A DNA stretch of 21,385 nucleotides from Lachnospiraceae bacterium. Lineage in GTDB: Bacteria > Bacillota > Clostridia > Lachnospirales > Lachnospiraceae. A program made the position numbers and the translations under genes. Below are positions 1 to 9,257 of the stretch, piece after piece; position 1 is the first letter of the stretch; each line of letters begins with the position of its first letter. Location of the stretch: positions 1 to 21,385 of the forward strand of contig CAAFTS010000023.1 of the NCBI GenBank assembly GCA_900765975.1, read 5' to 3'. The notes under the pieces were generated by a model that saw only the letters and a program-made list of their open reading frames with translations, was not told the DNA's origin and searched no databases.

Positions 1-1124
1 AAAGATACGAACATATTATATTTCACCTGACCCATGGCGGCCAATATATTAGCAGTTGTATATCGCAAACCGCAGTTAAAAAAGGACGCTACCAGGAGTA
101 TTCTCATCAAGGTAATGATATTCAGATAATTTTCACCATATATAAAAATAATTAAAGGTTTGGCAAACATACCAATCAAAAAGCATAAGCCACCGATAAT
201 GAATGCTACAATTAGATATGCTTTAAAAAAATTGATTTTCACCCATTCTTTATCACTCTCATTTTTCACAAAATATGGTGCTACAAATATTCCTATTGCA
301 TTACTTATTAATGCTACACTCCCAGGTAAAGCATACGCAACTTTATAATCTGCTATTAGAACTGGATTATTCAGAAAGCGTCCCAGTAGGAATGTATCAT
401 TCAGCATAAAAATTGCCCATAGACCATTGGTAATCATATATTGTAACGAATATATGCTAACTTCTCTTTTTTTTCCTGACGTAAGACTATTAGGCTTTTT
501 AAGTTTATAATATTTATTATGAGTGGAATATAGAAATCCAATCGCAAGCAACGCGTATATAATAATCTGACCGATAAGAACTCCAGAAAGTCCTAAAAGA
601 CTCCCCATAAAAATTTTAAATGCTATTACAAATACTGCTAAAATTAATGATAATATTGCAAATCTTTGATTTGCAAACATTGCACGTTCATTACACAGCA
701 CATTGTCTGTTAAATATTGAAAAGGAATAGCTATTAGTGATAGGCACAATAGCCATTTAAATGGTGCATAGGCCTCAGGATGTGGATATAAGCCACAGAT
801 AATTCCAGCTATGACGATTAAAATGACATTAAACCAAAAGCCAGTTTTAGACGAATAGAAATAATATGAATATTTTTCTTCTCTATCCTTACCTAACACG
901 ACATAACGAAGTATCGCATTAGAAAGGCCCATCCCGGCAAAAATAAATATGTAGCCGTAAATATTTTCGATATATCCCAGTACGCCATAATCCCATTTTG
1001 AAAGGATACGCACAAGGAAAATAGAACCAAAAAAAGCAACTAATTTGGTTAGAAAACTTCCGATAAAAATATGCACTACTCCTTTTTCGTATAAAATTTT
1101 TATAAGTTCTTTTATCTTTTTCAT
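1..1124 (-). CDS. wzx: Wzx-type polysaccharide flippase (partial, C-terminus beyond window edge)
   Basis: The minus-strand frame from the ATG at 1122-1124 stays open to the window edge, giving about 374 residues without a stop. The protein begins MKKIKELIKILYEKGVVHIF and continues as alternating hydrophobic segments separated by short basic loops, the pattern of the MOP/PST flippase superfamily. SKWDYGVLGYIENIYGYIF, near residues 40-60, resembles the early region of Wzx proteins. Family members flip undecaprenyl-pyrophosphate-linked repeat units across the membrane, so it should partner the Wzy-like polymerase upstream in this operon. It starts 27 bases after the acyltransferase stop with only a weak ribosome site (AGAAAG). 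Full-length relatives are about 400-500 residues, so roughly 30-110 residues are missing. The general call is firm; the exact substrate cannot be read. Confidence 0.88.
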   Translation of the reverse strand, partial: MKKIKELIKILYEKGVVHIFIGSFLTKLVAFFGSIFLVRILSKWDYGVLGYIENIYGYIFIFAGMGLSNAILRYVVLGKDREEKYSYYFYSSKTGFWFNVILIVIAGIICGLYPHPEAYAPFKWLLCLSLIAIPFQYLTDNVLCNERAMFANQRFAILSLILAVFVIAFKIFMGSLLGLSGVLIGQIIIYALLAIGFLYSTHNKYYKLKKPNSLTSGKKREVSIYSLQYMITNGLWAIFMLNDTFLLGRFLNNPVLIADYKVAYALPGSVALISNAIGIFVAPYFVKNESDKEWVKINFFKAYLIVAFIIGGLCFLIGMFAKPLIIFIYGENYLNIITLMRILLVASFFNCGLRYTTANILAAMGQVKYNMFVS

Positions 1125-1151
1125 TATTAGCTGATATCTTTCTAAACTATT

Positions 1152-2081
1152 TTAATTGTTATTAGACAGATTTTTTATGTTTTCAATAAATTTTGAATGC
1201 TCTATTGCAAAATTACCAGATACACTTTCTCCGTCTTTAATTGATTTTGTAACCACACTGCCCATATTCGCCCGTGAATTTTCACCGACTCGAATCCCAT
1301 TTTTTAAGGTCGCTCCAAAACCAATCCAGGTGTTTTTTCCAACAAGTACCCTTCCTCCAATCCCAGAATTGGCAACTACCATAACACTATCCTCTAATTT
1401 AACAGCATGGGCAATATGGACCAAATTATCAATTTTACAATAATCTCCTATCACTGTGTTATCCCATGGATAAACCGCTTTATCAATGCATGTATTATTT
1501 TGGATTTCAACATGTTTACCAATTTTCACGCCACCAGAATGTTCTACCGCTAAAATACTATCTCCTTCTCTTTTAAATTCAAACCCTACGCCACCAACTC
1601 TGGCCCCAGATCTTATTATTACATCTGAATCAATTTCTGTACCCTGATAAATAGATACAAATGGTTCTATAATAACATTTTTTCCAATTCTCACCCCATC
1701 CGGAGATATCCAGGCAAGCGGACTTATTTGTGCAGATGGGTCTATAACTGTTTTTTTATACGGTCTTGCATACTGTGACATTCCACTTAAAAAGTTATGC
1801 AATTCAAAAAAAAATCCTCTGGGGTTATCCGCAATTGCCACCCCGGCATATAAATTGCCAACTTCTATTTCATTCCGAATTGCTTCGACAATATCTTTAG
1901 TTGTAATTATCATCTTTATATGCTTTGATAATTTATTAATATATTTTTTATCATCTAAGAAAGTACATATGCTCAACTCTGTTTCTGATTCGATAAGTCC
2001 AAGAGTGTCAAATGAATAATCATTTACCAGCTGGCATTTATTTTCTGCCCCCATAAGAGGCAAAATCTGACTTAATAGCAT
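1152..2081 (-). CDS. LpxD-like left-handed beta-helix acyltransferase
   Basis: 309 residues. An N-terminal domain of about 100 residues is followed by hexapeptide repeats ([IV]G-x4 periodicity, e.g. GVRIGKNVIIEP at 129-140 and GVKIGKHVEIQNN at 184-196). KIDNLVHIAHAVKL (216-229) matches the LpxD signature around the catalytic histidine, here most likely H225. IGGRVLVGKNTWIGFGATLK follows, as in LpxD. LpxD transfers 3-hydroxyacyl groups onto UDP-glucosamine in lipid A synthesis, but a Gram-positive host with a capsule cluster makes that unlikely. Placed directly after a WbpB-type dehydrogenase (2-base gap), it more plausibly acylates the amino group of an amino sugar nucleotide, the job WbpD does in other clusters. 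The acyl donor is unknown. It has a GAGGAG ribosome site inside the end of the preceding gene. Confidence 0.85.
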   Translation of the reverse strand: MLLSQILPLMGAENKCQLVNDYSFDTLGLIESETELSICTFLDDKKYINKLSKHIKMIITTKDIVEAIRNEIEVGNLYAGVAIADNPRGFFFELHNFLSGMSQYARPYKKTVIDPSAQISPLAWISPDGVRIGKNVIIEPFVSIYQGTEIDSDVIIRSGARVGGVGFEFKREGDSILAVEHSGGVKIGKHVEIQNNTCIDKAVYPWDNTVIGDYCKIDNLVHIAHAVKLEDSVMVVANSGIGGRVLVGKNTWIGFGATLKNGIRVGENSRANMGSVVTKSIKDGESVSGNFAIEHSKFIENIKNLSNNN

Positions 2082-2083
2082 TT

Positions 2084-3172
2084 TTACTTTTTCTCCTCTT
2101 TAAATTCACTTTCCATATCGGTACTTGAAAAATCTGTAAGTGGAAAAGTAACTGCTTGCCCTTCTTTCTGGCTTTTGTAAATAGCTAGCACTAATTCCAA
2201 AGCATCCTTTCCAGCATATGCGTCTACATAAGGTATTCTGTTTTTTTTAATCGCATCTATCATATCGGCAAATAAACTTGTATGCCCATTTCCATATACG
2301 TTGCTGGTCGCCTCTTCTAAACCTCTGTTTTTTGAATCTCTATCTATCTCATCCGCAAAGTCCCATATGTCAATATTATTTGTTGAAGTTCCACCGATTT
2401 TTACAGTCCCTCTTTCGCCGAATACATACAAAGTTTCCTCCAAATTTTTCGGATAGACATTTGTAGTACCTTCTATCGTAGCAATTGCGCCGTTTTTAAA
2501 TTTCACCACTGCCATTCCAATATCTTCCGCTTCCAGATAGTGGTGAAATTGCTGTCTGGTCTGTCCGTACACCTCTTCAATTTCTCCCCCAAACATCCAT
2601 CGGAGTAAATCAATTCCATGAATACACTGGTTCATCAAAGCTCCTCCATCCTGTTCCCATGTTCCGCGCCAGGATGCTTGCGTATAATAGTCCTTATTAC
2701 GATTCCACCTTACATGAATCGAGCCATGGGATAAACGCCCGAATCGGCCTGATTCTAAAGCTCTGCGCAATTCTTGTACTGCAATATTAAATCGATTTTG
2801 ATGACATGCGCTGACTTTTACGTTTTTTTCTTCTGAAAGCCGTATAATTTCATTTGCATCTTTTATACTCATTGCCATTGGCTTTTCAATAATTGTATTA
2901 ACTCCGTGTTCGATGCAGTATAACGCGATTTCGGCGTGGATTCCACTCTCTGTAGCAATGCTGACTAATGCAGGTTGGACTTCTTCTATCATTGTTTTGT
3001 AATCTACATATTTTTTTATAGAACTTATATTTTCAAGCTCATGCTTTTTCAAAAGACTATCCATATGTTCCGGTACGATATCACAAACTGCTGCTATCTC
3101 AAGTTGATTATTAAGAGCTGCTTTAATATGGTTTGTTGCGATCCGTCCACAACCAATTAGTGCATATTTCAT
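2084..3172 (-). CDS. Gfo/Idh/MocA oxidoreductase, WbpB/WlbA type (UDP-GlcNAcA 3-dehydrogenase-like)
   Basis: 362 residues. The N-terminal Rossmann fold carries GCGRIA (7-12), and the family EKP motif is at 96-98, followed by CHQNRFN (123-129). QDGGALMNQCIHGIDLL (174-190) contains the conserved histidine (H185) and aspartate (D188) of the catalytic site; this exact block is typical of WlbA/WbpB rather than general sugar dehydrogenases. Those enzymes oxidise C3 of UDP-N-acetylglucosaminuronic acid with NAD+, yielding the 3-keto sugar for transamination. The context agrees: the gene directly upstream encodes a WbpA-type UDP-GlcNAc 6-dehydrogenase that would make the substrate, and an acyltransferase follows. 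Ribosome site GGAGG lies 6 bases before the ATG. Substrate assignment is from family and context; another UDP-sugar cannot be excluded. Confidence 0.87.
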   Translation of the reverse strand: MKYALIGCGRIATNHIKAALNNQLEIAAVCDIVPEHMDSLLKKHELENISSIKKYVDYKTMIEEVQPALVSIATESGIHAEIALYCIEHGVNTIIEKPMAMSIKDANEIIRLSEEKNVKVSACHQNRFNIAVQELRRALESGRFGRLSHGSIHVRWNRNKDYYTQASWRGTWEQDGGALMNQCIHGIDLLRWMFGGEIEEVYGQTRQQFHHYLEAEDIGMAVVKFKNGAIATIEGTTNVYPKNLEETLYVFGERGTVKIGGTSTNNIDIWDFADEIDRDSKNRGLEEATSNVYGNGHTSLFADMIDAIKKNRIPYVDAYAGKDALELVLAIYKSQKEGQAVTFPLTDFSSTDMESEFKEEKK

Positions 3173-3209
3173 AAGTTACCTCCACTATCCGTTCTTTACG
3201 TGAAATCAT

Positions 3210-4523
3210 TTATAATACTTCTATGTTGTCTCGCGGCTGAATATTTTTCATTACATTTTTTGTATCAAATACTGCTTTTGCATAACCCTGGACCATTTTA
3301 TAATCTACATTGCTGTGTGCTGTAGTAATCATAACTAAATCATAGGAGGCTATTAATTCCGGTGTGATTTTTTTAAGTCCATCTCTCACTTTTCCATTTT
3401 CTCTATATTGCATAACCCATGGATCAAAAAAATCAACTTTTGCCTGTTCTTTTTCCAATTCTTCGATTACTCTTATGGCTGGGCTTTCCCTGTAATCCTC
3501 TATATCCTGTTTATACGCGACACCAAGAACTAATACCCTGCTGTTTTTTAAAGCTTTTTCATGATTATTTAAAATTTTACCAGCACGTTCTACACAATAT
3601 TCCGGCATTTGGTCGTTGATCATCATCGAACTTTCAATCATTGAAGTATGAAAGCCATATTCTCTGGCTTTCCATGATAAATAGTAGGGATCTAATGGAA
3701 TACAATGACCTCCAAGGCCTGGCCCTGGATAAAATGCCTGAAAACCATAAGGCTTGGTTTTAGCGGCATCTACCACCTCCCACATACTGATCCCCATCTT
3801 ATTGCACAACATCGTCAATTCATTGACTAAACCAATATTAATATTTCTATATGTGTTTTCCAGGATCTTTTCCATTTCCGCTATCGCCGGAGAAGAAACT
3901 TCATAAACATCCCCTTCCAAAACAGAACGATACATTGCAGCAATTACTTCTGTTGCATCTTTGCCAATTCCCCCCACAACTTTTGGAGTGTTCTTAGTTT
4001 TATAAATCAGATTTCCCGGATCTACTCTCTCTGGTGAAAATCCCAAATAAAAATCGGTTCCGCATTTCAGTCCGGAACCGTTTTCTAAGATTGGCTTTAT
4101 AAGTTCTTCTGTCGTTCCTGGATAGGTGGTAGATTCCAGAACAACCATTGTCTCTTGTTTTAAAAATTTCGCAATTTCTTTGGTTGATTCACGGACATAA
4201 CTTATATCCGGCTGCTGATGCTTATCCAGTGGCGTCGGTACACAGATAGCAATAAAATCAACATCCTTTACAAAAGAAAAATCGGTGGTGGCGGAAAGAA
4301 TCCCATCATCTACCAATTTTTTCAAATCGCTATCAACAACATCGCCAATGTAATTTTGGCCTTCATTCACCAGCTTTACTTTTTCGCTCTGAATATCAAA
4401 ACCGATTGTCCGAAAACCTGCCTTTGCTTTTTCAACTGCAAGCGGCAGTCCCACATATCCTAATCCAACAACACCTACTTTTATATTTTTCTTTGCAATT
4501 TTATCTAGTAGTTTCTTTTTCAT
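3210..4523 (-). CDS. wbpA: UDP-N-acetylglucosamine 6-dehydrogenase, WbpA type
   Basis: 437 residues, normal for the family. The N-terminal NAD domain has GLGYVG (20-25) and VPTPLD at 95-100; the central helix region contains EMEKILENTYRNINIGLVNE. The catalytic cysteine is C274 in GPGLGGHCIPLDPYYL. The sequence around it, and KAREYG after it, match the WbpA/TviB branch (UDP-GlcNAc or UDP-GalNAc to the uronic acid, two NAD+ reduced) better than UDP-glucose dehydrogenases. The C-terminal domain (about 318-437) carries VLGVAYKQDIEDYRESPA. It should supply UDP-GlcNAcA to the WbpB-like enzyme encoded next. The ribosome site AGGGAG lies just upstream, and the preceding GT4 gene ends 10 bases before. 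Confidence 0.9.
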   Translation of the reverse strand: MKKKLLDKIAKKNIKVGVVGLGYVGLPLAVEKAKAGFRTIGFDIQSEKVKLVNEGQNYIGDVVDSDLKKLVDDGILSATTDFSFVKDVDFIAICVPTPLDKHQQPDISYVRESTKEIAKFLKQETMVVLESTTYPGTTEELIKPILENGSGLKCGTDFYLGFSPERVDPGNLIYKTKNTPKVVGGIGKDATEVIAAMYRSVLEGDVYEVSSPAIAEMEKILENTYRNINIGLVNELTMLCNKMGISMWEVVDAAKTKPYGFQAFYPGPGLGGHCIPLDPYYLSWKAREYGFHTSMIESSMMINDQMPEYCVERAGKILNNHEKALKNSRVLVLGVAYKQDIEDYRESPAIRVIEELEKEQAKVDFFDPWVMQYRENGKVRDGLKKITPELIASYDLVMITTAHSNVDYKMVQGYAKAVFDTKNVMKNIQPRDNIEVL

Positions 4524-4533
4524 AGTTTTCTCC

Positions 4534-5682
4534 CTATCTGTATAATTCAGCCGCTGATTTTTTTACATCAAAATATTTTTGGGCAATTTGAAAAGCTGCA
4601 ATACTTTTTTCATTTAATATCTCAGGGGTGGATAGCACATTTTTCAGTACTTCAACAATATCCTCTTCCGTTTTTACCAAGAATTCACATCCATTACAAT
4701 ACGGTTCGTAACTAATATGCGGATAAATCATAACAGGTGTACCGGAAGATAACGCATTCATAAACGTAACTGACTGTGTCCCTGGTTGTAAATACAAATC
4801 TGCAGCCGCCAGATATTCTCTCAGTTTCTCTGCGTTTTTCCATCCCAAGAATTCCACTCGCACATCGTCTTCCAACATAGGTTCCAGCACCGACCTGTCC
4901 TCTTCCGGTATGCTTCCAATTATTATTAATTTCAAATTAGCTTCAGGAATCTGTTTTAATGCCCGCAAAATCTCTTTTGTTTTTTTTCTTTCTTCCAGTT
5001 TTCCTGAATGAACCAATAAAATTGTATTATCACCTAACTGCAGTTCTTTTCTTATCCTTTTTTTTAATTTATCTTTTTCTTCCTGCCCCATAATTGGAAA
5101 AGATAATGTAGAAAAAACTGCATCTTTCAGGTCTACTCCGTACATCTCTTCAAAAAATTTTTTAGTTTCATAAGAAATATACAAAAACTTATCAAAATAT
5201 TTGAAATTTTTCCTCACTATTCTTCTGTAAAATCGTTTATTTAAAATTTCTCTCGATAAAAAAGTGCGGGCGCTATTAAAATAATCCCCATGATTATCTC
5301 CACATAAAAATACATCCGGATACTCTTTTTTATATTTCACAATATCTTTTAAGCTTATAAACTGAATGTCATGCACCATAATCACATCCGGTTTTTCCTT
5401 AACCAATTGCGGATATAATCCTACCACCCATCTTAATCTATCTTGTATGAACAATGGCATATATGGAACCCTGTCTTTCAGTCGAACCACTTTAATACCC
5501 GTTTTTGTATAAAATGTACCCGGCTTCACTTTTAAGCTTTCTCCATCTTTTCCCATCGTATATTGAGTCGTTATAATAGCCACATCATGTCCATCTTTAT
5601 GATTTTGTTCCGACATGGTATTTCGATGATATGACCAGCCTTCGGCATAAGGGTCACACATACATATATGTAATATTTTCAT
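4534..5682 (-). CDS. GT4-type glycosyltransferase
   Basis: 382 residues with the two-domain GT-B layout. An N-terminal acceptor domain starts MKILHICMCDPYAEGWSYHR, and a C-terminal nucleotide-sugar domain begins near residue 220 (ILLVHSGKLEERKKTKEILRAL), with LKLIIIGSIPEEDR and VEFLGWKNAEKLREYLAAADLYLQPG. It is predicted to add one sugar to the lipid-linked repeat unit on the cytoplasmic face. The usual E-x7-E motif of retaining GT4 enzymes is degenerate: GTQSVTFMNALSSGTPVM has N309 where the second glutamate is expected and G301 eight residues before. The ribosome site GGAG overlaps the stop region of the polymerase gene upstream, indicating tight coupling. Donor and acceptor cannot be told from sequence. 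Confidence 0.85.
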   Translation of the reverse strand: MKILHICMCDPYAEGWSYHRNTMSEQNHKDGHDVAIITTQYTMGKDGESLKVKPGTFYTKTGIKVVRLKDRVPYMPLFIQDRLRWVVGLYPQLVKEKPDVIMVHDIQFISLKDIVKYKKEYPDVFLCGDNHGDYFNSARTFLSREILNKRFYRRIVRKNFKYFDKFLYISYETKKFFEEMYGVDLKDAVFSTLSFPIMGQEEKDKLKKRIRKELQLGDNTILLVHSGKLEERKKTKEILRALKQIPEANLKLIIIGSIPEEDRSVLEPMLEDDVRVEFLGWKNAEKLREYLAAADLYLQPGTQSVTFMNALSSGTPVMIYPHISYEPYCNGCEFLVKTEEDIVEVLKNVLSTPEILNEKSIAAFQIAQKYFDVKKSAAELYR

Positions 5683-5686
5683 ATTT

Positions 5687-6913
5687 TCACTCCATAGCTA
5701 TTTTAAATTTATATTTTTTCCAATAACAATCAACTAACTTTATAATTCCGCACAATAACCCAAAAGATAACGTTGTCAAATATGAATCTGAAAATAATAA
5801 TTGACCTATTGAAAAAGAACTTACCATTAAAAAAAACATACATAATTCCGGATATGTATGCTTCATCTTATATGTCTTAATAAAAGCTCTTATAAAAAAA
5901 ATAATTAATATCAGGCATAAAAAAATCCCTATTATACCAAATTGGAATCCTAACTCAACAAAAATATTATGTGCATAAGAACCAAAAATTTCACTTGAAG
6001 TCTCTCGGCCAAAGTAATCCCCCATAAAAATCCTATCACTCAATATCCCCCTGATATGTAACGGTTCTTCTATTATTTTGTTAATGCAGGTAATATAATA
6101 TTCCCCCCGCCCGGATAAATCTAAAAGCCTGTTATTTGCCATTAATACTGCTGTTCTGGACAAAGGTGCTTTTTTAATTATTATTTCTCCTATAGTTTGC
6201 ATATTAAAGAGCAAAAAAAAGATTCCCAAAAATCCTGCTGCTCCAATTATGACATATAACAACAAATTTTTACGATTAATATTTACTATATAATTAAATA
6301 TAATAAGGAAAGCATAACATGCAAAAATTCCTCTTGAACCCACTCTGAAATTTATCACAAGGAAAAAAACAAATATTCCTAAATACAATTTTTTCTTCTT
6401 CCTAGAAAAAAGCAAAAAGGAGAGTGCTGCCGGCAAAAAACTTTTATATGAGAAATCCATGCTATAAGCAAATTCATTTTTCCCAAAAACAATATATACA
6501 ATTCCAGCATATACCATGGCTAAAAATATATATTTTTTTAATGAATTTACCAACCAATCAATTTCTCTGGAATTTTCTATACAGCAATATACCAGGTAAA
6601 CCTGCGTCAAAAAGTAAATCACGGATTTAATTATTATTTTTTCAATCCCCGGCGTAATTAATATACTTATTATTAAGATTGTTATAAAAAGGCAAAATTT
6701 TAATAAATTATTTACTGTATTGGAGCTATCTTTTATTATATAAAAAAAAAGTATACAGCCTATCAATAAATATAGGCCTTGTTGAACAATGCTGACATAA
6801 TTAAAATTTAACCCAACTAGTAAAAGTGCTTTATCTAATAATTCTACTATCATTCCGATATTTAAGTAAAAAGCTAAAAGCTCATAAAATGGAATGCCCT
6901 TTTTCATCAACAT
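5687..6913 (-). CDS. wzy: Wzy-like polysaccharide polymerase / O-antigen ligase family membrane protein
   Basis: 408 residues with roughly ten hydrophobic segments and very high Ile/Leu/Phe content. Motifs of the Wzy_C/O-antigen ligase superfamily are visible: NFRVGSRG (188-195), LSGRGEYY (266-273) and, in the large loop before the last membrane segments, YAHNIFVELGFQFGIIG (313-329). In a Wzx/Wzy system this protein polymerises repeat units outside the membrane. A second in-frame ATG at 6905-6907 is better spaced from the AGGTGA ribosome site (9 bases against 3) and may be the real start. The gene is the most AT-rich of the window, typical for wzy. Function as ligase rather than polymerase is possible but less likely given the flippase in the same operon. 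Confidence 0.85.
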   Translation of the reverse strand: MLMKKGIPFYELLAFYLNIGMIVELLDKALLLVGLNFNYVSIVQQGLYLLIGCILFFYIIKDSSNTVNNLLKFCLFITILIISILITPGIEKIIIKSVIYFLTQVYLVYCCIENSREIDWLVNSLKKYIFLAMVYAGIVYIVFGKNEFAYSMDFSYKSFLPAALSFLLFSRKKKKLYLGIFVFFLVINFRVGSRGIFACYAFLIIFNYIVNINRKNLLLYVIIGAAGFLGIFFLLFNMQTIGEIIIKKAPLSRTAVLMANNRLLDLSGRGEYYITCINKIIEEPLHIRGILSDRIFMGDYFGRETSSEIFGSYAHNIFVELGFQFGIIGIFLCLILIIFFIRAFIKTYKMKHTYPELCMFFLMVSSFSIGQLLFSDSYLTTLSFGLLCGIIKLVDCYWKKYKFKIAME

Positions 6914-6954
6914 ACTTCACCTGCTAACGTTTATTTCTATAGAATATAAACCTT

Positions 6955-8031
6955 TTATAAGTCTATATTTAACATGTTATTTACAATTTGATCCATACTA
7001 TAATATCGATATTCTCCTAACCTTCCTACAAAACGAACATTTTGATCGTCTTTCAATGACAAATATTTCTTATATATCTCAATATTCTCCTTTTGCGGAA
7101 TAGGGTATGAAGGTTCCCCTTCTTCAGAGGAATATTCCCTAGATATTACTGTTTTATCAGTCACATAATCGTAGAAATGTTTATATTCCGTTATTCTTGT
7201 ATAGTCATAATCGTTGGGATAATTTACAACTGCTGTCGGCTGTGCCCAAGACTTTTCCAAATCTATCACTTCAAATTGCACACAGCGATATGGCAATTTG
7301 CCATATTGGTAATCATAATACTCATCAATTGCCCCTGAATAATATAATTTTTCATATTCTAGTTCACTTTTTATTTCTTTAAAATCAGTATTCAGCATCA
7401 CTTTAATATTAGGATGGGATAACATATTTTGAATCATGGAAGTGTATCCATCCAATGGCATGGCCTGATATCTGACTGTAAAGTATCTGTCATCTCTATT
7501 TGAACGGATCGGGATACGGGCGACTATTTCTTTTGGAAGATTTTCAGGAGATTCTCCCCACTGTTTTTGAGTGTAATTTTTAAAAAAGGCATCATAAAAC
7601 AACGTACCAATTTGGCTTTCAACAACATCTTTTACAGTTTCAATTTTGGATATATCTACTCGATTTTTTTCAAAATACTCATGTACATTTTCTGAGTCAT
7701 AACGAGTCCCTAGAAACTCATTTACCGTATCGAGATTAATTGGCATAGGATAATATTTTCCCTGGACATAAGCTAACACCTTGTGCTGATAATGATGCCA
7801 TTTTGTAAAACGGGACAAATACTCCCATACTTCTTTTAAATCTGTTCTAAAAATATGCGGGCCATAACGATGTACCAAAATTCCTTGTTTATTTCTATAA
7901 TCAAAGCAATATCCCCCTATATGATCTTTCCGCTCTATTACCAAAACCTTTTCATTTTTTTCTTCTGCTATTCTCCTAGCTAAAACACAGCCAGCAATTC
8001 CTGCACCAACAATGACGTTTTTAATTTGCAT
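6955..8031 (-). CDS. glf: UDP-galactopyranose mutase
   Basis: 358 residues. It is a flavoprotein that interconverts UDP-galactopyranose and UDP-galactofuranose in the cytoplasm, so galactofuranose is expected in this polysaccharide. The FAD-binding motif GAGIAG is at residues 9-14, followed by VLVIERKDHIGGYC, YGPHIFRT, NYTQKQWGESPENLP, the RYQAMPLDGYT block and C-terminal VGRLGEYRYYSMDQ, all characteristic of the family. I start it at the ATG at 8029-8031, which has an AGGTGAGG ribosome site 6 bases upstream. A GTG four codons earlier (8043) falls inside that ribosome site and is rejected. The start overlaps the last 11 bases of the upstream glycosyltransferase gene. This is one of the safest calls in the window. 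Confidence 0.96.
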   Translation of the reverse strand: MQIKNVIVGAGIAGCVLARRIAEEKNEKVLVIERKDHIGGYCFDYRNKQGILVHRYGPHIFRTDLKEVWEYLSRFTKWHHYQHKVLAYVQGKYYPMPINLDTVNEFLGTRYDSENVHEYFEKNRVDISKIETVKDVVESQIGTLFYDAFFKNYTQKQWGESPENLPKEIVARIPIRSNRDDRYFTVRYQAMPLDGYTSMIQNMLSHPNIKVMLNTDFKEIKSELEYEKLYYSGAIDEYYDYQYGKLPYRCVQFEVIDLEKSWAQPTAVVNYPNDYDYTRITEYKHFYDYVTDKTVISREYSSEEGEPSYPIPQKENIEIYKKYLSLKDDQNVRFVGRLGEYRYYSMDQIVNNMLNIDL

Positions 8032-9247
8032 TTTTATCCTCACCTATTAAATCATTGATTAAATTAACAATTTCCTTATATGAATTCTTTCTATCAAAAT
8101 CTCTTTCCGCAACTTGCCTAGCATTCTTTCTAAATTCCCGGCATAATTCTTTATTCTCATATAAATAAATAATTGCATCTGTCAAAGCCCGGACATTTTC
8201 AGCCTCCACGTTGATTCCAAAGCGATCATGCTCTACCTTATTTTGAAATTCATGGCTTGAACAAGTGTTAATCATTGGCTTTGCAGCTGCTAAGTAGTCT
8301 CCGATTTTAGTAATTATACTGGCTGCCGATTTTTTAACAACTGAATTAACCGTAAGATCCGACTTACTCAAATAGGCTGCCATTTTTTTATATGACATAT
8401 ACCCAAGAAATTCCACATCACAAGAGAGTGAATCGGTTATTTTCTTTAACTCTTCCTGTGTCGGCCCATTCCCAAGAATTTTTATTTTAATATTTTTATA
8501 TCCTCTTTTTAGAATTTCTGAAGATGCATAAATCAGAGTGCTTATATCATAACTTTTACCCAAAGTTCCAGCATATGTAACCCAAAATTCCGTTTCATCT
8601 TTAATAATTGTTTCTGTATACTCTTTTACTCCCGCATCAAATTCATCCAAATCATTTCCTACATAAACTACTTTCTGTGGAATGCTGCGGCAGTTATATT
8701 TATGTGGCCTGTCTGCATATTCTTGAGATGTCCCAATAACACCGGAGACTCTTTTATATACATTCTCCGCATCTTTTTTTAATGGATAAAACAATATATC
8801 ACTAATTAGTGGAATATCCAATATCATCTTCATTGCCTCTGGCCAAAGATCATTTACATCGGCAATACAAGGAATCCCCATTTGTTCTGCATAATCAACC
8901 GCTACTCTGGCCATGTTATTAGGTGGAATTTCAAAATAGACAAGATCATATGATTTATTTACTAAATATTTTTTTAGATTATCTGCAAATACTCTATGGC
9001 TTTTAATTCGTCGGTAGTCAATATTTTTTTTATAGCCTGGCTCTTCAATAAATATCACATTATATTTTAAGTCTTGGTTAAATTCTCCCAAATTTCTTTG
9101 TGCTTTTTCCCAATGTTGAAAAGAAGATGTTATTAAATCTACTTGAAACCCATTTTCAACTAAAAAATTAGCTATATAGGCAAAACGGGTATATCCTTTT
9201 TCATCATGAAGTTTCACGCCTTGTGTTATAACTGCAATCTTTCTCAC
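8021..9247 (-). CDS. GT4-type glycosyltransferase (WbuB-like)
   Basis: 408 residues from the GTG at 9245-9247, which has ribosome site AGAGGAG 5 bases upstream. A TTG eight codons earlier lies inside the preceding gene and lacks such a site. GT-B fold: an N-terminal domain with KIAVITQG and GIPCIADVNDLWPE (the latter like WbuB/WcaI-type transferases), and a C-terminal domain starting near TEFWVTYAGTLGKSYDISTLI, with IKILGNGPTQEELKK and SIITKIGDYLAAAKPMI, the last being the donor-site loop. It probably adds the second sugar onto the product of the initiating transferase encoded directly upstream (10-base gap). The donor sugar is unknown. Confidence 0.87.
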   Translation of the reverse strand: MRKIAVITQGVKLHDEKGYTRFAYIANFLVENGFQVDLITSSFQHWEKAQRNLGEFNQDLKYNVIFIEEPGYKKNIDYRRIKSHRVFADNLKKYLVNKSYDLVYFEIPPNNMARVAVDYAEQMGIPCIADVNDLWPEAMKMILDIPLISDILFYPLKKDAENVYKRVSGVIGTSQEYADRPHKYNCRSIPQKVVYVGNDLDEFDAGVKEYTETIIKDETEFWVTYAGTLGKSYDISTLIYASSEILKRGYKNIKIKILGNGPTQEELKKITDSLSCDVEFLGYMSYKKMAAYLSKSDLTVNSVVKKSAASIITKIGDYLAAAKPMINTCSSHEFQNKVEHDRFGINVEAENVRALTDAIIYLYENKELCREFRKNARQVAERDFDRKNSYKEIVNLINDLIGEDKNAN

Positions 9248-9257
9248 AATATCTCCT

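Noticed and set aside
1152..2081. LpxD proper, implying lipid A synthesis.
   Set aside because: No other lipid A genes are near and the host looks Gram-positive; the position in a Wbp-like sugar pathway explains it better.
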